DNA of 28,959 nucleotides. Source: CAJJDF01 sp965655625 (GTDB lineage: Bacteria; Bacteroidota; Bacteroidia; Flavobacteriales_D; CAJJDF01). Below the pieces are notes generated by a model that saw only the letters and a program-made list of their open reading frames with translations, did no database searches and had not been told where the DNA came from. A program made the position numbers and the translations under genes. Below are positions 8,261-16,503 of this stretch, one piece after another. Within the stretch, counting starts at the first letter, position 1. Each line of letters starts with the position of its first letter. Location: assembly GCA_965655625.1 (NCBI GenBank), contig CBFHHA010000031.1, forward strand, positions 1-28,959, written 5' to 3'.

Positions 8261-10042
8261 TGTGCTTGAAAGTATGATATTGCATACTCTTTCACATAAC
8301 CCGAGTCGCCTCCTGTGAAATAGAGGTACACTTTTAATTCTTCAAAATCTTCTTGGCAGAAATAGGTTTCTTGAACAAACTCAAAGCCTTCTTTCCATTT
8401 TTTTGTAGAATGGCAAGTTGCCGTGTAGTAATCACTATTTGGTTTGTCATCAAACACAAATTGAACATTCTCGTTGCTCCTCCAGGCCTTTACCGTAATT
8501 TTGTCTCCTTTTTTAACAGATTTGAATGTTACAGGAAATCCAAAAGGATTTTTTGGAGTTAGTTCCATCCAATAACTAGTCGTAGAATCTTGGGCTTGCA
8601 CATAATTGGTGTTTCCATTGACAACCCCAAACTCAAAAGAATGCTCATTTTCCAATTCTTTGGCTGTTTTGTCCGAAAAATCTCTTTCCCAAACCTTTTT
8701 CAAAGGATTATTGGAGTAAAAAGAATCAAACATTCTATTTGCTGTGTATCCTGTTGCCAACAAAGCATAGACTATAAATACGGCTGTACTCCATCTTGGG
8801 ATTGAAATTCGTTTTGAGGAAAACAGAAGAAAGAGCATGGGATAAACGGGTGTAAAATACCTTCCCATCAAGGGCCAAAGTTTGTCGTTCCCCACTGGGT
8901 TCCAAGTAAGGTATTGAGAAAGCATAATAAGAATGGTGGTGATTCCAACCACAACAAAAAGGATTATTTTTTGTTTGACAGAGAGAAAATAAGTGTCTCC
9001 GGAATTGCCAAAAGCAAAAAACAAAATGACACAATAAGCACACACGATAAACCACAATGGCATTTTGAATCTATTCCAGCCTAAATTGCCAATGTAGCCA
9101 GTCATCATATCTCCAAACTCTCGCACGTAAGAGGAAGCGAACACCTCGATAGTGTGTAGTTTGTTTTGTTGGATGAATTCCTTTTGTAAATTCATATCTG
9201 CTTGATAACCCAAAGTTACCTGATCTCTGTATTCTTGCTATGGATAAGAAAACAAAAGCGGTCATTTTTAGTTTACTACCAAATTTCGCTGCCGGAATAA
9301 GAAACAATAACAAAACTAACGGAATGTAAACCAGTTTTGCCAAGCCGATAAGCGTTATGAGCAGAAGAAGAACTAATTTTATCCTAGCAGTGACAATTTC
9401 TTTGGCCAAAGCAAGGTTCAAAACAAGAGCTATGAACATCCAGCTTAATCCATTAATCATCATGTCTGCGCTAAATGAAGAATTGATGAACAATGACATG
9501 GGAAGTAGGAGCAATACCGCGAATAACTTTTTTTTGATTGGTAAGAATTTAAACACAACTCTCATCATGATCATCCAGCAGAGGAATGAAGCCATTTTTA
9601 CGAGATAGAATAAAGAATAAGGGGGGAGATGCAACCAGAGTCCAATTCTCATAGCAATTACCTGAGGAATGTAAGAAACAGGAGAATAAACTGCTGTATT
9701 AGGAAAGTGCATAAAAACCTTCTTATCCTCGTGTAGCTCTATATTCTTGGTATTCTCTAATACCGCTTTTTCCATTTTGTGATAAGGATTATAGCGGAAA
9801 GGTGTGAATGTTTCTTGAAACAAATGAAAGGATTCTGGCACGTATCCTCCAACGGAACGATTCTCCGAGATTGGCGAAATATTTCCGTTTGCCAATTGGT
9901 AAGTTCTAAAAAAGTGATTGGGCGAATCAGGAACCTGAAACGGTGGAACCGTAATAATGTACACAATCCCCATCAATAAAGCAGTGAACCACACGAGATT
10001 TTCGAATTGAGAAAAGAGCTTTTTGATATAGGTTGCAATCAT
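8257..10042 (-). pseudogene. DUF2142 polytopic membrane protein, interrupted by one frameshift
   Basis: Two open frames together make one DUF2142-type membrane protein. The N-terminal part (ATG at 10042) has 'VPPFQVPDSPNHFFRTYQLANG', typical of the family, and about eight membrane helices. It is good to about 'FVFLSIA' and then turns into a basic, nonsensical tail ending at 9071. The C-terminal part, in the next frame, is open from 9237 and carries 'IGNLGWNRFKMPL', further helices and a soluble C-terminal domain ending at 8257. The full span is 1786 bp, one base more than a multiple of three, so a single inserted base (or two lost) between about 9190 and 9237 would explain it. There is no long homopolymer there. 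DUF2142 proteins are GT-C-like and of unknown activity. The stop codon overlaps the hemoglobin start. Confidence 0.8.
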
Positions 10043-10170
10043 AACTCAAAGTTAAGGATATTTTGAAGTTCTCCCCTATTCCTGTTTGCCTTTCGAGGTA
10101 GAATGTGATTGATATCAATATTTTGGGTTATTTCCTTTATCAGTAGTAGTTTTAATAAAATGAACCTGCT

Positions 10171-10670
10171 ATGTCGGAGATAACTGTAAGACCCAGAATA
10201 AAACACGAAGTAACTCTTAATCCCGATAAAGTAAGTGAAATGCTCATACGTCATGAGCAATTTCACTCGAATGAATTACTGTTTTCTAAGAAACATAATC
10301 ACTGCACGATAGAGATTCACCCTAGCAAGCAGCATTATTGGTCACCTTATGCAACCTTCAATTTAGAAAAAACAGAAACTGGAACAATCGTGAGAGGAAT
10401 TGTTGGTCCTCGTCCTAATTTATGGGCAAGCTTTATGGTTTTGTACGTTTTCTCATTGGCAAGTTTTACAACAACCGCAGTAATTGGCACAGGAATGCTT
10501 TCTTTGAACAAAAGCGGTATACTTTTGTATGTTTCACCTATTTTTCTAGCTCTATTCATAGGAACCTATTAGCCGCAAAATTTGGCAAAACGAAGGCTTC
10601 TTACCAAACCGAAAAAATAAAAACCTTTATTTATCAAGCCCTTTTTCAAAACGATTTATCCCCAAAATAA
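10171..10670 (+). pseudogene. Conserved hypothetical two-helix membrane protein, frameshifted near the C-terminus
   Basis: The ATG at 10171 opens a 133-residue frame: a soluble N-terminal domain with 'HYWSPYATFNLE' and 'TIVRGIVGPRPNLWASFMV', then two membrane helices, ending abruptly at 10572 inside what should be the second helix. The frame one base away continues as 'LLAAKFGKTKASYQTEK...' and stops at 10670. The span of 500 bp is one base short of a multiple of three. Restoring one T near 10567 would turn 'GTY-stop' into 'GTLLAAKFG', giving about 166 residues. The layout (HYWSP motif, RG.xGP motif, two helices, GKxxxxxQ amphipathic tail) resembles small conserved proteins of unknown function in Bacteroidota. 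No function can be given. Confidence 0.65.
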
Positions 10671-10719
10671 GGTTCATATCTCACAGGTTTTACTCCTGTA
10701 AATAAAGGTCATTTTTTGT

Positions 10720-10727
10720 TATCTTTG
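10720..10727 (+). promoter_or_regulatory. -7 promoter element for glmM (TATCTTTG)
   Basis: TATCTTTG matches TAnnTTTG exactly and lies 19 bp before the glmM ATG, following the T-rich run at 10712-10717. It would drive glmM and possibly the tightly spaced genes after it. Confidence 0.65.
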
Positions 10728-10746
10728 TCAAAATCAGAAAAGACAC

Positions 10747-12135
10747 ATGACTTTAATCAAATCAATCTCTGGGATAAGAGGAACCATTGGAGGAACCATT
10801 TCCGATAACCTAACACCCATAGATGTTGTGAAATTTGCTTCGGCTTACGCACAATTTATAAAGAATAGAACACACAAAAATTCCATAAAACTTGTCATCG
10901 GTCGAGACGCTCGATTGTCTGGCAAAATGGTAGCAAATTTAGTAAACGGAACCCTAATTGGAATGGGTGTTGAAGTAATAGATTTGGGTCTATCCACTAC
11001 TCCTACTGTGGAACTCGCAGTTCCAATGGAAAATGCTGACGGTGGTATCATTATTACCGCAAGTCACAATCCCAAACAATGGAATGCCTTAAAATTATTG
11101 AACGAAAAAGGTGAATTTATCTCAGGAAAGGAAGGAGAAGAATTAATTTCAATTGCGGACTCGGGAACCTACAAGTATGTATCTGTGGATGAGCTAGGTA
11201 GTGTTACAAATGATGATTCTTACCTTCAGAAACACGTTGAATCTGTCATAGGTTTAAAACTAGTGGATAAAGAAGCGATAAAAAAAGCAGGTTTTAGAGT
11301 CGTGGTAGATGCAGTGAACTCCACGGGAGGAATTTTTATTCCGGCACTTCTCGAGGAGCTTGGGGTAGAAGTAATCAAATTATATTGCGAACCTACTGGT
11401 CATTTTCCGCACAATCCAGAACCATTGGCCGAAAATCTAAAGGAAATATCTGCGTTGGTGGTAGAAAAAAAAGCCGACTTGGGTATAGTAGTTGACCCAG
11501 ATGTGGATCGATTGGCTTTTGTGTGCAACGATGGCTCTATGTTTGGAGAAGAATATACGTTGGTAGCAGTTGCAGATTTTGTTTTGCGCCACACTCCAGG
11601 AAACACAGTTTCCAATTTATCTTCTACTCGAGCTTTGAGCGATGTGACAAACCATAATGGTGGAGAATATTTTGCTTCTGCTGTTGGAGAAGTAAATGTG
11701 GTAGAAAAAATGAAAGCCGAAAATGCAGTAATTGGAGGAGAAGGAAATGGAGGTATTATTTACCCAGAATCCCACTACGGAAGAGACGCTCTTGTTGGGG
11801 TTGGATTATTCTTAACTCACTTAGCTAAGGAAAAAAAGACCTCGAAAGAATTACGTGATTCTTATCCAAATTATGAAATGAGTAAAAACAAGATTCAGTT
11901 AACTCCAGAAATTGATGTGGATGATATCTTGTTGAAAATGAAAGAAAAATACAAAGATGAAAAGGTAAACGATATCGATGGAGTAAAAATTGATTTTGCC
12001 GATGAATGGGTTCATTTACGAAAATCGAATACCGAACCTATTATCCGAGTATATTCTGAGAGCAAAACAGAAGAAAGTGCAGCTAAAATTGCACAAAAAG
12101 TGATGGATGATATCCACGAAATCATAAACAACTAA
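10747..12135 (+). CDS. glmM: Phosphoglucosamine mutase
   Basis: This 462-residue alpha-D-phosphohexomutase converts glucosamine-6-phosphate to glucosamine-1-phosphate for UDP-GlcNAc, and so for peptidoglycan and lipid A. The catalytic phosphoserine is Ser106 in 'TASHNP', the metal site is 'DPDVDR' at residues 250-255, the sugar-recognition loop is 'GEGNGG' around 330, and the phosphate-binding loop is 'RKSNTEP' near 425. The opening 'SISGIRGTIGG' is the usual family start. Bacteroidota glmM proteins have this length and the GEGNGG variant; a broader phosphomannomutase/phosphoglucomutase activity cannot be excluded from sequence alone. The cysteine desulfurase gene starts 11 bp later. Confidence 0.9.
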   Translation: MTLIKSISGIRGTIGGTISDNLTPIDVVKFASAYAQFIKNRTHKNSIKLVIGRDARLSGKMVANLVNGTLIGMGVEVIDLGLSTTPTVELAVPMENADGGIIITASHNPKQWNALKLLNEKGEFISGKEGEELISIADSGTYKYVSVDELGSVTNDDSYLQKHVESVIGLKLVDKEAIKKAGFRVVVDAVNSTGGIFIPALLEELGVEVIKLYCEPTGHFPHNPEPLAENLKEISALVVEKKADLGIVVDPDVDRLAFVCNDGSMFGEEYTLVAVADFVLRHTPGNTVSNLSSTRALSDVTNHNGGEYFASAVGEVNVVEKMKAENAVIGGEGNGGIIYPESHYGRDALVGVGLFLTHLAKEKKTSKELRDSYPNYEMSKNKIQLTPEIDVDDILLKMKEKYKDEKVNDIDGVKIDFADEWVHLRKSNTEPIIRVYSESKTEESAAKIAQKVMDDIHEIINN

Positions 12136-12146
12136 GACCGATTAAT

Positions 12147-13292
12147 ATGGCAATATATTTTGACAGTGCAGCCACCACTCAAATTGATGAACAAGTGATT
12201 GAGGCGATGCACGATTGTATGAAAGACAATTATGGCAACCCATCTTCTACCCATTCTTTTGGAAGAAAAGCAAAAAACACATTGGAAACATGTCGGAGAG
12301 AAATCGCTGAGTATTTTGGTGCACAACCTTCGGAAATAACTTTTACATCTTGCGGAACAGAAGCAGATAATTTAGCTATAAAATGTGCTGTAGAAGAATT
12401 GGGAGTTACCCGAATTATATCATCTGAAATAGAACACAAAGCAGTACTGAGTATGGTTAAGCACATTGCAAAACTTCACAATATTGAAGTAAGTTATGTA
12501 ACTGTGAACCAAAAGGGAGAAGTTGATTTAACTCACTTAGAGGAGCTTTTGTCCAGTTCAGAAAAGAAGACTCTTGTTTCGCTGATGCACGCAAACAATG
12601 AAATTGGCACTTTGTTACCTATCAAGAAAGTGGGTGATTTGTGTAGAACATACAACGCCTATTTTCATTCAGACACGGTTCAAACTGTGGGTCATTTCCC
12701 GCTTAATTTTGAAGAAATGGGAGTTCACTTTGCCGCTTGTGCCGGTCACAAAATTCACGGACCCAAAGGAATTGGTTTTGCTTACGTAAACAAATCTATT
12801 TCGCCAAAATCTATGATTATTGGTGGAGGGCAAGAAAGAGGACTGAGAGCTGGTACAGAAAACTTAATAGGAATTTGCGGACTGCACAAAGCACTCTCTC
12901 TCTCCTACTCAAACCTAGAACATGATAAACAACACATAGCGGAACTAAAAGAGCACATGAAGAATGAATTAATGGCTCATTTTGGTAGTCAGATTAGAAT
13001 TAATGGCTGTCCTGATAACTCTCTTTACACCGTGCTTTCTGTTTCATTTCCCAACAATGATAACAACGGTTTGTTGTTATTCAAGCTAGATATGAAAGGA
13101 ATTGGATTATCCGGAGGAAGTGCTTGTAATTCTGGCGCAGACCAAGGATCTCATGTGATTAGAGGAATTTACCCAAATGCCTCTGATTATGTTCCGTTGA
13201 GGTTTTCGTTTAGTAAATACAACACAAAGGAAGAAGTGGATTTGTGTATTGAAGCATTAAAAGAAATGGTAGAAACAGCCGTTTCGGTCTAA
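12147..13292 (+). CDS. Cysteine desulfurase, IscS/NifS-like
   Basis: This 381-residue fold-type I PLP enzyme starts with 'MAIYFDSAATT'. The PLP lysine is Lys202 in 'AGHKIHGPKG', the cofactor-stacking and phosphate motifs 'TSCGTEADN' and 'HSDTVQ' are present, and the persulfide cysteine is Cys327 in 'GGSACNSG'. 'RAGTENL' is also conserved. The enzyme takes sulfur from cysteine to give alanine and an enzyme persulfide for Fe-S clusters or tRNA thiolation. It belongs to the group I (IscS/NifS) layout rather than SufS. No scaffold (iscU) or other suf/isc gene is adjacent, so tRNA thiolation is as likely as Fe-S assembly. Confidence 0.92.
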   Translation: MAIYFDSAATTQIDEQVIEAMHDCMKDNYGNPSSTHSFGRKAKNTLETCRREIAEYFGAQPSEITFTSCGTEADNLAIKCAVEELGVTRIISSEIEHKAVLSMVKHIAKLHNIEVSYVTVNQKGEVDLTHLEELLSSSEKKTLVSLMHANNEIGTLLPIKKVGDLCRTYNAYFHSDTVQTVGHFPLNFEEMGVHFAACAGHKIHGPKGIGFAYVNKSISPKSMIIGGGQERGLRAGTENLIGICGLHKALSLSYSNLEHDKQHIAELKEHMKNELMAHFGSQIRINGCPDNSLYTVLSVSFPNNDNNGLLLFKLDMKGIGLSGGSACNSGADQGSHVIRGIYPNASDYVPLRFSFSKYNTKEEVDLCIEALKEMVETAVSV

Positions 13293-13302
13293 TTTAAAAA
13301 GA

Positions 13303-14067
13303 ATGAAAGTCACATTTTTAGGAACAGGAACATCTCAAGGAATACCCGTAATTGCTTGCGATTGCGAGGTGTGTAGTTCCAAAAATGACAAAGACAAAAG
13401 ACTCCGGGTTTCTGTGTTGATTGAAACAGAGAAAAACACCTTGGTGATTGATACTGGTCCTGACTTTAGAACCCAAATGCTAAGGGCAATGGTCAAAAAC
13501 ATTGACGCTATTTTGTACACGCACGAGCACAAAGATCATGTGGCAGGAATGGATGATGTTCGTCCTTTTTGTTTTAAACACAAGAAAGAAATTGAAATAT
13601 ATGCTCATGAACGGGTATTGAATCAATTAAAGCAAGAATTTCATTACGTGTTTGATGAGCGATTCAATTACCCTGGAATTCCAAGAATAAATGCCAACGA
13701 AATAGAGAACAAACCTTTTCTTATCAATGAAGAAACTATTATTCCGATAGAAGGACTTCACTACAAGTTGCCGGTTTTTGGTTTTCGAGTGGGTGATTTT
13801 ACTTACATCACCGACATGAATTTAATCTCTGACAAAGAGCTCGAAAAAGTGAAAGGAACTAAAGTATTGGTGCTGAACGCACTACAGAAAAATCCTCATA
13901 TTTCTCACTTCACCTTGGATGAAGCAAAGGAAATAGTCAATAAAATAAAGCCCGAGAAAGCTTACTTTACTCACATGAGCCACACTTTAGGATTGCACGA
14001 TGACATAATGAATGAGCTACCCTCATCAATAGAATTGGCTTACGATGGATTACAAATTATACTGTAA
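13303..14067 (+). CDS. PhnP-like MBL-fold metallo-hydrolase
   Basis: This 254-residue metallo-beta-lactamase-fold enzyme has the metal-binding motif 'THEHKDH' at residues 73-79, plus later 'THMSH' and an aspartate in 'YITDMN'. The N-terminal 'CDCEVC' (Cys19, Cys21, Cys24) matches the structural zinc site characteristic of the PhnP branch, whose founding member is a cyclic phosphodiesterase in C-P lyase pathways. No phn genes are near, and in Bacteroidota this orphan form is widespread; the true substrate is unknown. It lies 10 bp after the cysteine desulfurase, and its TAA overlaps the ATG of the next gene by one base (TAATG), so translation of the two is probably coupled. Confidence 0.87.
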   Translation: MKVTFLGTGTSQGIPVIACDCEVCSSKNDKDKRLRVSVLIETEKNTLVIDTGPDFRTQMLRAMVKNIDAILYTHEHKDHVAGMDDVRPFCFKHKKEIEIYAHERVLNQLKQEFHYVFDERFNYPGIPRINANEIENKPFLINEETIIPIEGLHYKLPVFGFRVGDFTYITDMNLISDKELEKVKGTKVLVLNALQKNPHISHFTLDEAKEIVNKIKPEKAYFTHMSHTLGLHDDIMNELPSSIELAYDGLQIIL

Positions 14068-14411
14068 TGAACAAAGAGAATCTAATCACTTGGCGAGATT
14101 TTGATAAAATGGAACTTCGGGTTGGAACAATTGTGAACGCTACTGAATTTAAAGAAGCGATTAATCCGTCTTTCCTTCTTACTATTGATTTTGGAGATTT
14201 CGGAATTAGGCAGTCATCTGCTCAAATAACTACTTTATACAATACTTCTGAAATAATTGGTAAACAGATAGTTGCAGTCACCAATTTTCCTAAAAAACAA
14301 ATAGCAAACAAAATGAGTGAATGCTTAGTTCTTGGTACCTTGGGTCAAGAAAATGAGATCACTTTATTAAGTACAGATAAACCGGTTAAAAATGGAATTA
14401 AAGTAGGTTAA
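14067..14411 (+). CDS. CsaA-like tRNA-binding domain protein
   Basis: This 114-residue protein consists of one OB-fold EMAP-II/tRNA-binding domain. It starts 'ITWRDFDKMELRVGTIVNA', as CsaA proteins do, and carries the conserved 'QSSAQIT' and 'VAVTNFPKKQIA' segments and a 'SECLVLG' strand near the end. CsaA-type proteins bind tRNA as dimers and have been proposed as export-related chaperones in Bacillus; the cellular role is uncertain. The start codon overlaps the stop of the PhnP-like gene. Confidence 0.88.
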   Translation: MNKENLITWRDFDKMELRVGTIVNATEFKEAINPSFLLTIDFGDFGIRQSSAQITTLYNTSEIIGKQIVAVTNFPKKQIANKMSECLVLGTLGQENEITLLSTDKPVKNGIKVG

Positions 14412-14421
14412 TGCCTACTTT
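14400..14421 (+). terminator. Hairpin at the end of the CsaA-like gene
   Basis: AAAGTAGG (14400-14407) and CCTACTTT (14414-14421) form a perfect 8 bp stem with the 6-base loop TTAATG. The stop codon of the CsaA-like gene falls in the loop region. Only a short T run follows the stem, so it is at best a weak terminator or a processing site. Confidence 0.35.
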
Positions 14422-14423
14422 TG
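14416..14423 (+). promoter_or_regulatory. -7 promoter element before the glutathione peroxidase pair (TACTTTTG)
   Basis: TACTTTTG matches TAnnTTTG and lies 19 bp before the ATG at 14443, the same spacing as at glmM. It overlaps the right arm of the hairpin at 14400-14421. It suggests that the two peroxidase genes can be transcribed separately from the genes before them. Confidence 0.45.
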
Positions 14424-14442
14424 ATAAAGAGAAAAACACACT

Positions 14443-14928
14443 ATGTCATTTTATAAATATTCAGCAAACAAACCAAACGGAGAATCCGTGGATATGGAAA
14501 CTTTCAAAGGAAAAGTAGTATTGGTAGTAAATACTGCTACAAAATGTGGACTCACTCCGCAATTTGCCGGACTAGAAAAATTACACCAAGATTATAAAGA
14601 GAGAGGCCTTGTTGTTTTAGGATTTCCCTGCAACCAATTTTTGGGTCAAGAACCGGTATCGAATGATAAAATGGAAGAAACTTGCCAAATAAACCATGGA
14701 GTTACTTTCCAATTGATGGAAAAAATTGACGTAAATGGAAGTAAAGCACATCCGATTTATAAGTTTTTGAAAAGTAAAATAAAATCGGGAGTATTTAGTA
14801 GCCGAATTAAATGGAATTTTGAAAAATTCTTGATTGATGGGAACGGGAAACCAATCAAACGATTTTCTCCAAAAGCAAAACCAGCTTCCTTTGAAGGAGA
14901 AATTATAAAAGCACTCAAACAAATTTAA
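14443..14928 (+). CDS. Glutathione peroxidase family protein (cytoplasmic, Cys type)
   Basis: This 161-residue thioredoxin-fold peroxidase has no signal peptide. The catalytic tetrad is present: Cys35 in 'NTATKCGLT', Gln69 in 'GQEP', Trp124 and Asn125 in 'KWNFEKF'. Cys81 in 'EETCQINHG' sits where the resolving cysteine lies in thioredoxin-dependent bacterial members such as BtuE, so the reductant is more probably thioredoxin than glutathione (inference). It reduces hydrogen or lipid peroxides. A second copy with a lipoprotein signal begins two bases after its stop. Confidence 0.92.
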   Translation: MSFYKYSANKPNGESVDMETFKGKVVLVVNTATKCGLTPQFAGLEKLHQDYKERGLVVLGFPCNQFLGQEPVSNDKMEETCQINHGVTFQLMEKIDVNGSKAHPIYKFLKSKIKSGVFSSRIKWNFEKFLIDGNGKPIKRFSPKAKPASFEGEIIKALKQI

Positions 14929-14930
14929 CT

Positions 14931-15521
14931 ATGAAAACAATTTCTATTTTCGCGCTAAGCGCATTATTCTTTATTTCTTGCTCAGCTGCTGAAAAGAAAA
15001 CCAAACCAACTGAATCAAACGAATTAAACCAAACAGATATGAAAGCTACTAATGTTTATGACTTTACTTATTCCACTCCTAGCGGTGATAAAAAATCGAT
15101 GGATGAACACAAAGGCTCTCTTTTATTAATTGTGAATACGGCTACCAAATGTGGGCTCACTCCGCAGTTCACTGGGTTAGAAGAATTACATCAAGAATTT
15201 GGCGGCAAGGGATTGAAAGTACTAGGGTTTCCGTGTAATCAGTTTGGAGGCCAAGAACCATTGACCAACCAAGAAATGGTAGAGACTTGCAAAATAAATC
15301 ATGGCGTTACGTTCGAATTGGCCGAAAAAACCGAAGTAAATGGAGCAAATGCCAATGAATTGTATAAGTTTTTGAAAAAAGAGCAAGCAATTGCAGGAGA
15401 CAATGAAATTAGATGGAATTTTGAGAAATTTTTGATTGATAAAAATGGCAACGTAATTTCGAGATTTTCTCCACAAACTACACCAGAAGAGATTAAATCT
15501 GAAATAGCGAAATTATTGTAA
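14931..15521 (+). CDS. Glutathione peroxidase family lipoprotein
   Basis: This 196-residue protein starts with a lipoprotein signal, 'MKTISIFALSALFFISC', with the lipid-modified cysteine at residue 17. A polar linker of about 25 residues follows, then a complete glutathione peroxidase domain. The peroxidatic Cys lies in 'NTATKCGLT', and 'GFPCNQFGGQEP', a second Cys in 'VETCKINHG', and 'RWNFEKFLID' are all conserved. It is clearly a paralog of the preceding gene, from which it is separated by two bases, so the pair forms a cytosolic plus envelope peroxidase set. It would act in the periplasm or at the membrane surface; which membrane cannot be told. The 3' end is two bases from the end of the convergent Sua5 gene. 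Confidence 0.9.
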   Translation: MKTISIFALSALFFISCSAAEKKTKPTESNELNQTDMKATNVYDFTYSTPSGDKKSMDEHKGSLLLIVNTATKCGLTPQFTGLEELHQEFGGKGLKVLGFPCNQFGGQEPLTNQEMVETCKINHGVTFELAEKTEVNGANANELYKFLKKEQAIAGDNEIRWNFEKFLIDKNGNVISRFSPQTTPEEIKSEIAKLL

Positions 15522-15523
15522 CA

Positions 15524-16486
15524 CTACGAGTGAGAAGCTCTTTTCAGTCGATCGTTGATGGAATTTCCTAAAGCTTTTTTGGGCATCATCTCGGCTATGA
15601 TAACCTCAAGATCTAATTGATCCAACTCTTGCAGGTACTCATATAAATTATGAGCAGCTTCATCCAAATTGCTGGTTACGGATAAAATTTTATGTGCCAG
15701 AACAAGTTCTTGAGAATCGAAAAAATTAAAAGACAACAAACCTATTTTTTTACCCCCGTTTCGCCTTATTTCTTCCTCCATATTTTCTGTCAAAATCAAT
15801 TTGGTTCTTGGCGAATAGTGTTTATCGAGCATTCCGGGAGCATCAGGAGCTTCATTATCTGAGTTCAGCACTTCTATTTTTCCGGTTATTTCCTCAATTT
15901 TGTTTTGTGCCAATGCGCCTAATCTGTATATAATTGGTTTGCCTTCTCGAAACCCAATAATGGTAGATTCGATTCCGTTTTCACATTCTCCACCATTGAG
16001 AATAAAAGGAAGTTTGTTCTCAAAATATTCAAAAACCCTCTCTGGATTGGTCGGACTTATACGCTTAAAAGGATTGGCACTTGGAGCTGCCAAAGGAAAA
16101 TCGATAGATTTTAGTAGCTCAAGAGTAACAGGGTGATTGGGCATTCTTATCCCTACTGTTGGTTTGTTTGCAGTAATAACATCAGGAATACTTGGATTTT
16201 TATCCAGAACCAAAGTAAGCGGACCTGGCCAAAAAGTTTTTGCCAATTGATAAGCCACACCAGGAATATCAACAGCTATTTCCTCTAATTGATCAAAAGA
16301 GTGAATATGAACTATCAACGGATTGTTGAGAGGCCTTTCTTTTAATTCAAAAATCGACCTAATGGCTTGTTCGTTGTAAATATTTGCGGCCAATCCGTAC
16401 ACAGTTTCTGTAGGGATAGCAACCGCTTTCCCAATTTTCAAAAAATGTGCCGCCTGACTTATGTTGTCAGAGAGATTTGTAAACAT
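15524..16486 (-). CDS. Threonylcarbamoyl-AMP synthase, Sua5 type
   Basis: This 320-residue Sua5/YrdC/YciO protein makes threonylcarbamoyl-AMP from threonine, bicarbonate and ATP, for the t6A37 modification of ANN-decoding tRNAs. The N-terminal catalytic domain has 'PTETVYGLA' (residues 25-33), 'KERPLNNPL' (49-57) and 'APSANPFKRISPT'. The linker 'APGMLDKHYSP', typical of the long Sua5 form, follows at about 215-230 and leads to a C-terminal Rossmann-like domain. The length fits Sua5, not the short YrdC/TsaC form. An sbtA-type bicarbonate transporter gene lies just upstream on the same strand (17 bp apart); since bicarbonate is a substrate here, the pairing is suggestive but may be chance. Confidence 0.93.
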   Translation of the reverse strand: MFTNLSDNISQAAHFLKIGKAVAIPTETVYGLAANIYNEQAIRSIFELKERPLNNPLIVHIHSFDQLEEIAVDIPGVAYQLAKTFWPGPLTLVLDKNPSIPDVITANKPTVGIRMPNHPVTLELLKSIDFPLAAPSANPFKRISPTNPERVFEYFENKLPFILNGGECENGIESTIIGFREGKPIIYRLGALAQNKIEEITGKIEVLNSDNEAPDAPGMLDKHYSPRTKLILTENMEEEIRRNGGKKIGLLSFNFFDSQELVLAHKILSVTSNLDEAAHNLYEYLQELDQLDLEVIIAEMMPKKALGNSINDRLKRASHS

Positions 16487-16503
16487 ATGCTCAAGAATTA
16501 ATC

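Noticed and set aside
10683..10699. ACAGG/CCTGT hairpin upstream of glmM as a terminator
   Set aside because: The stem is only 5 bp, and it is not followed by a T run; chance is likely.
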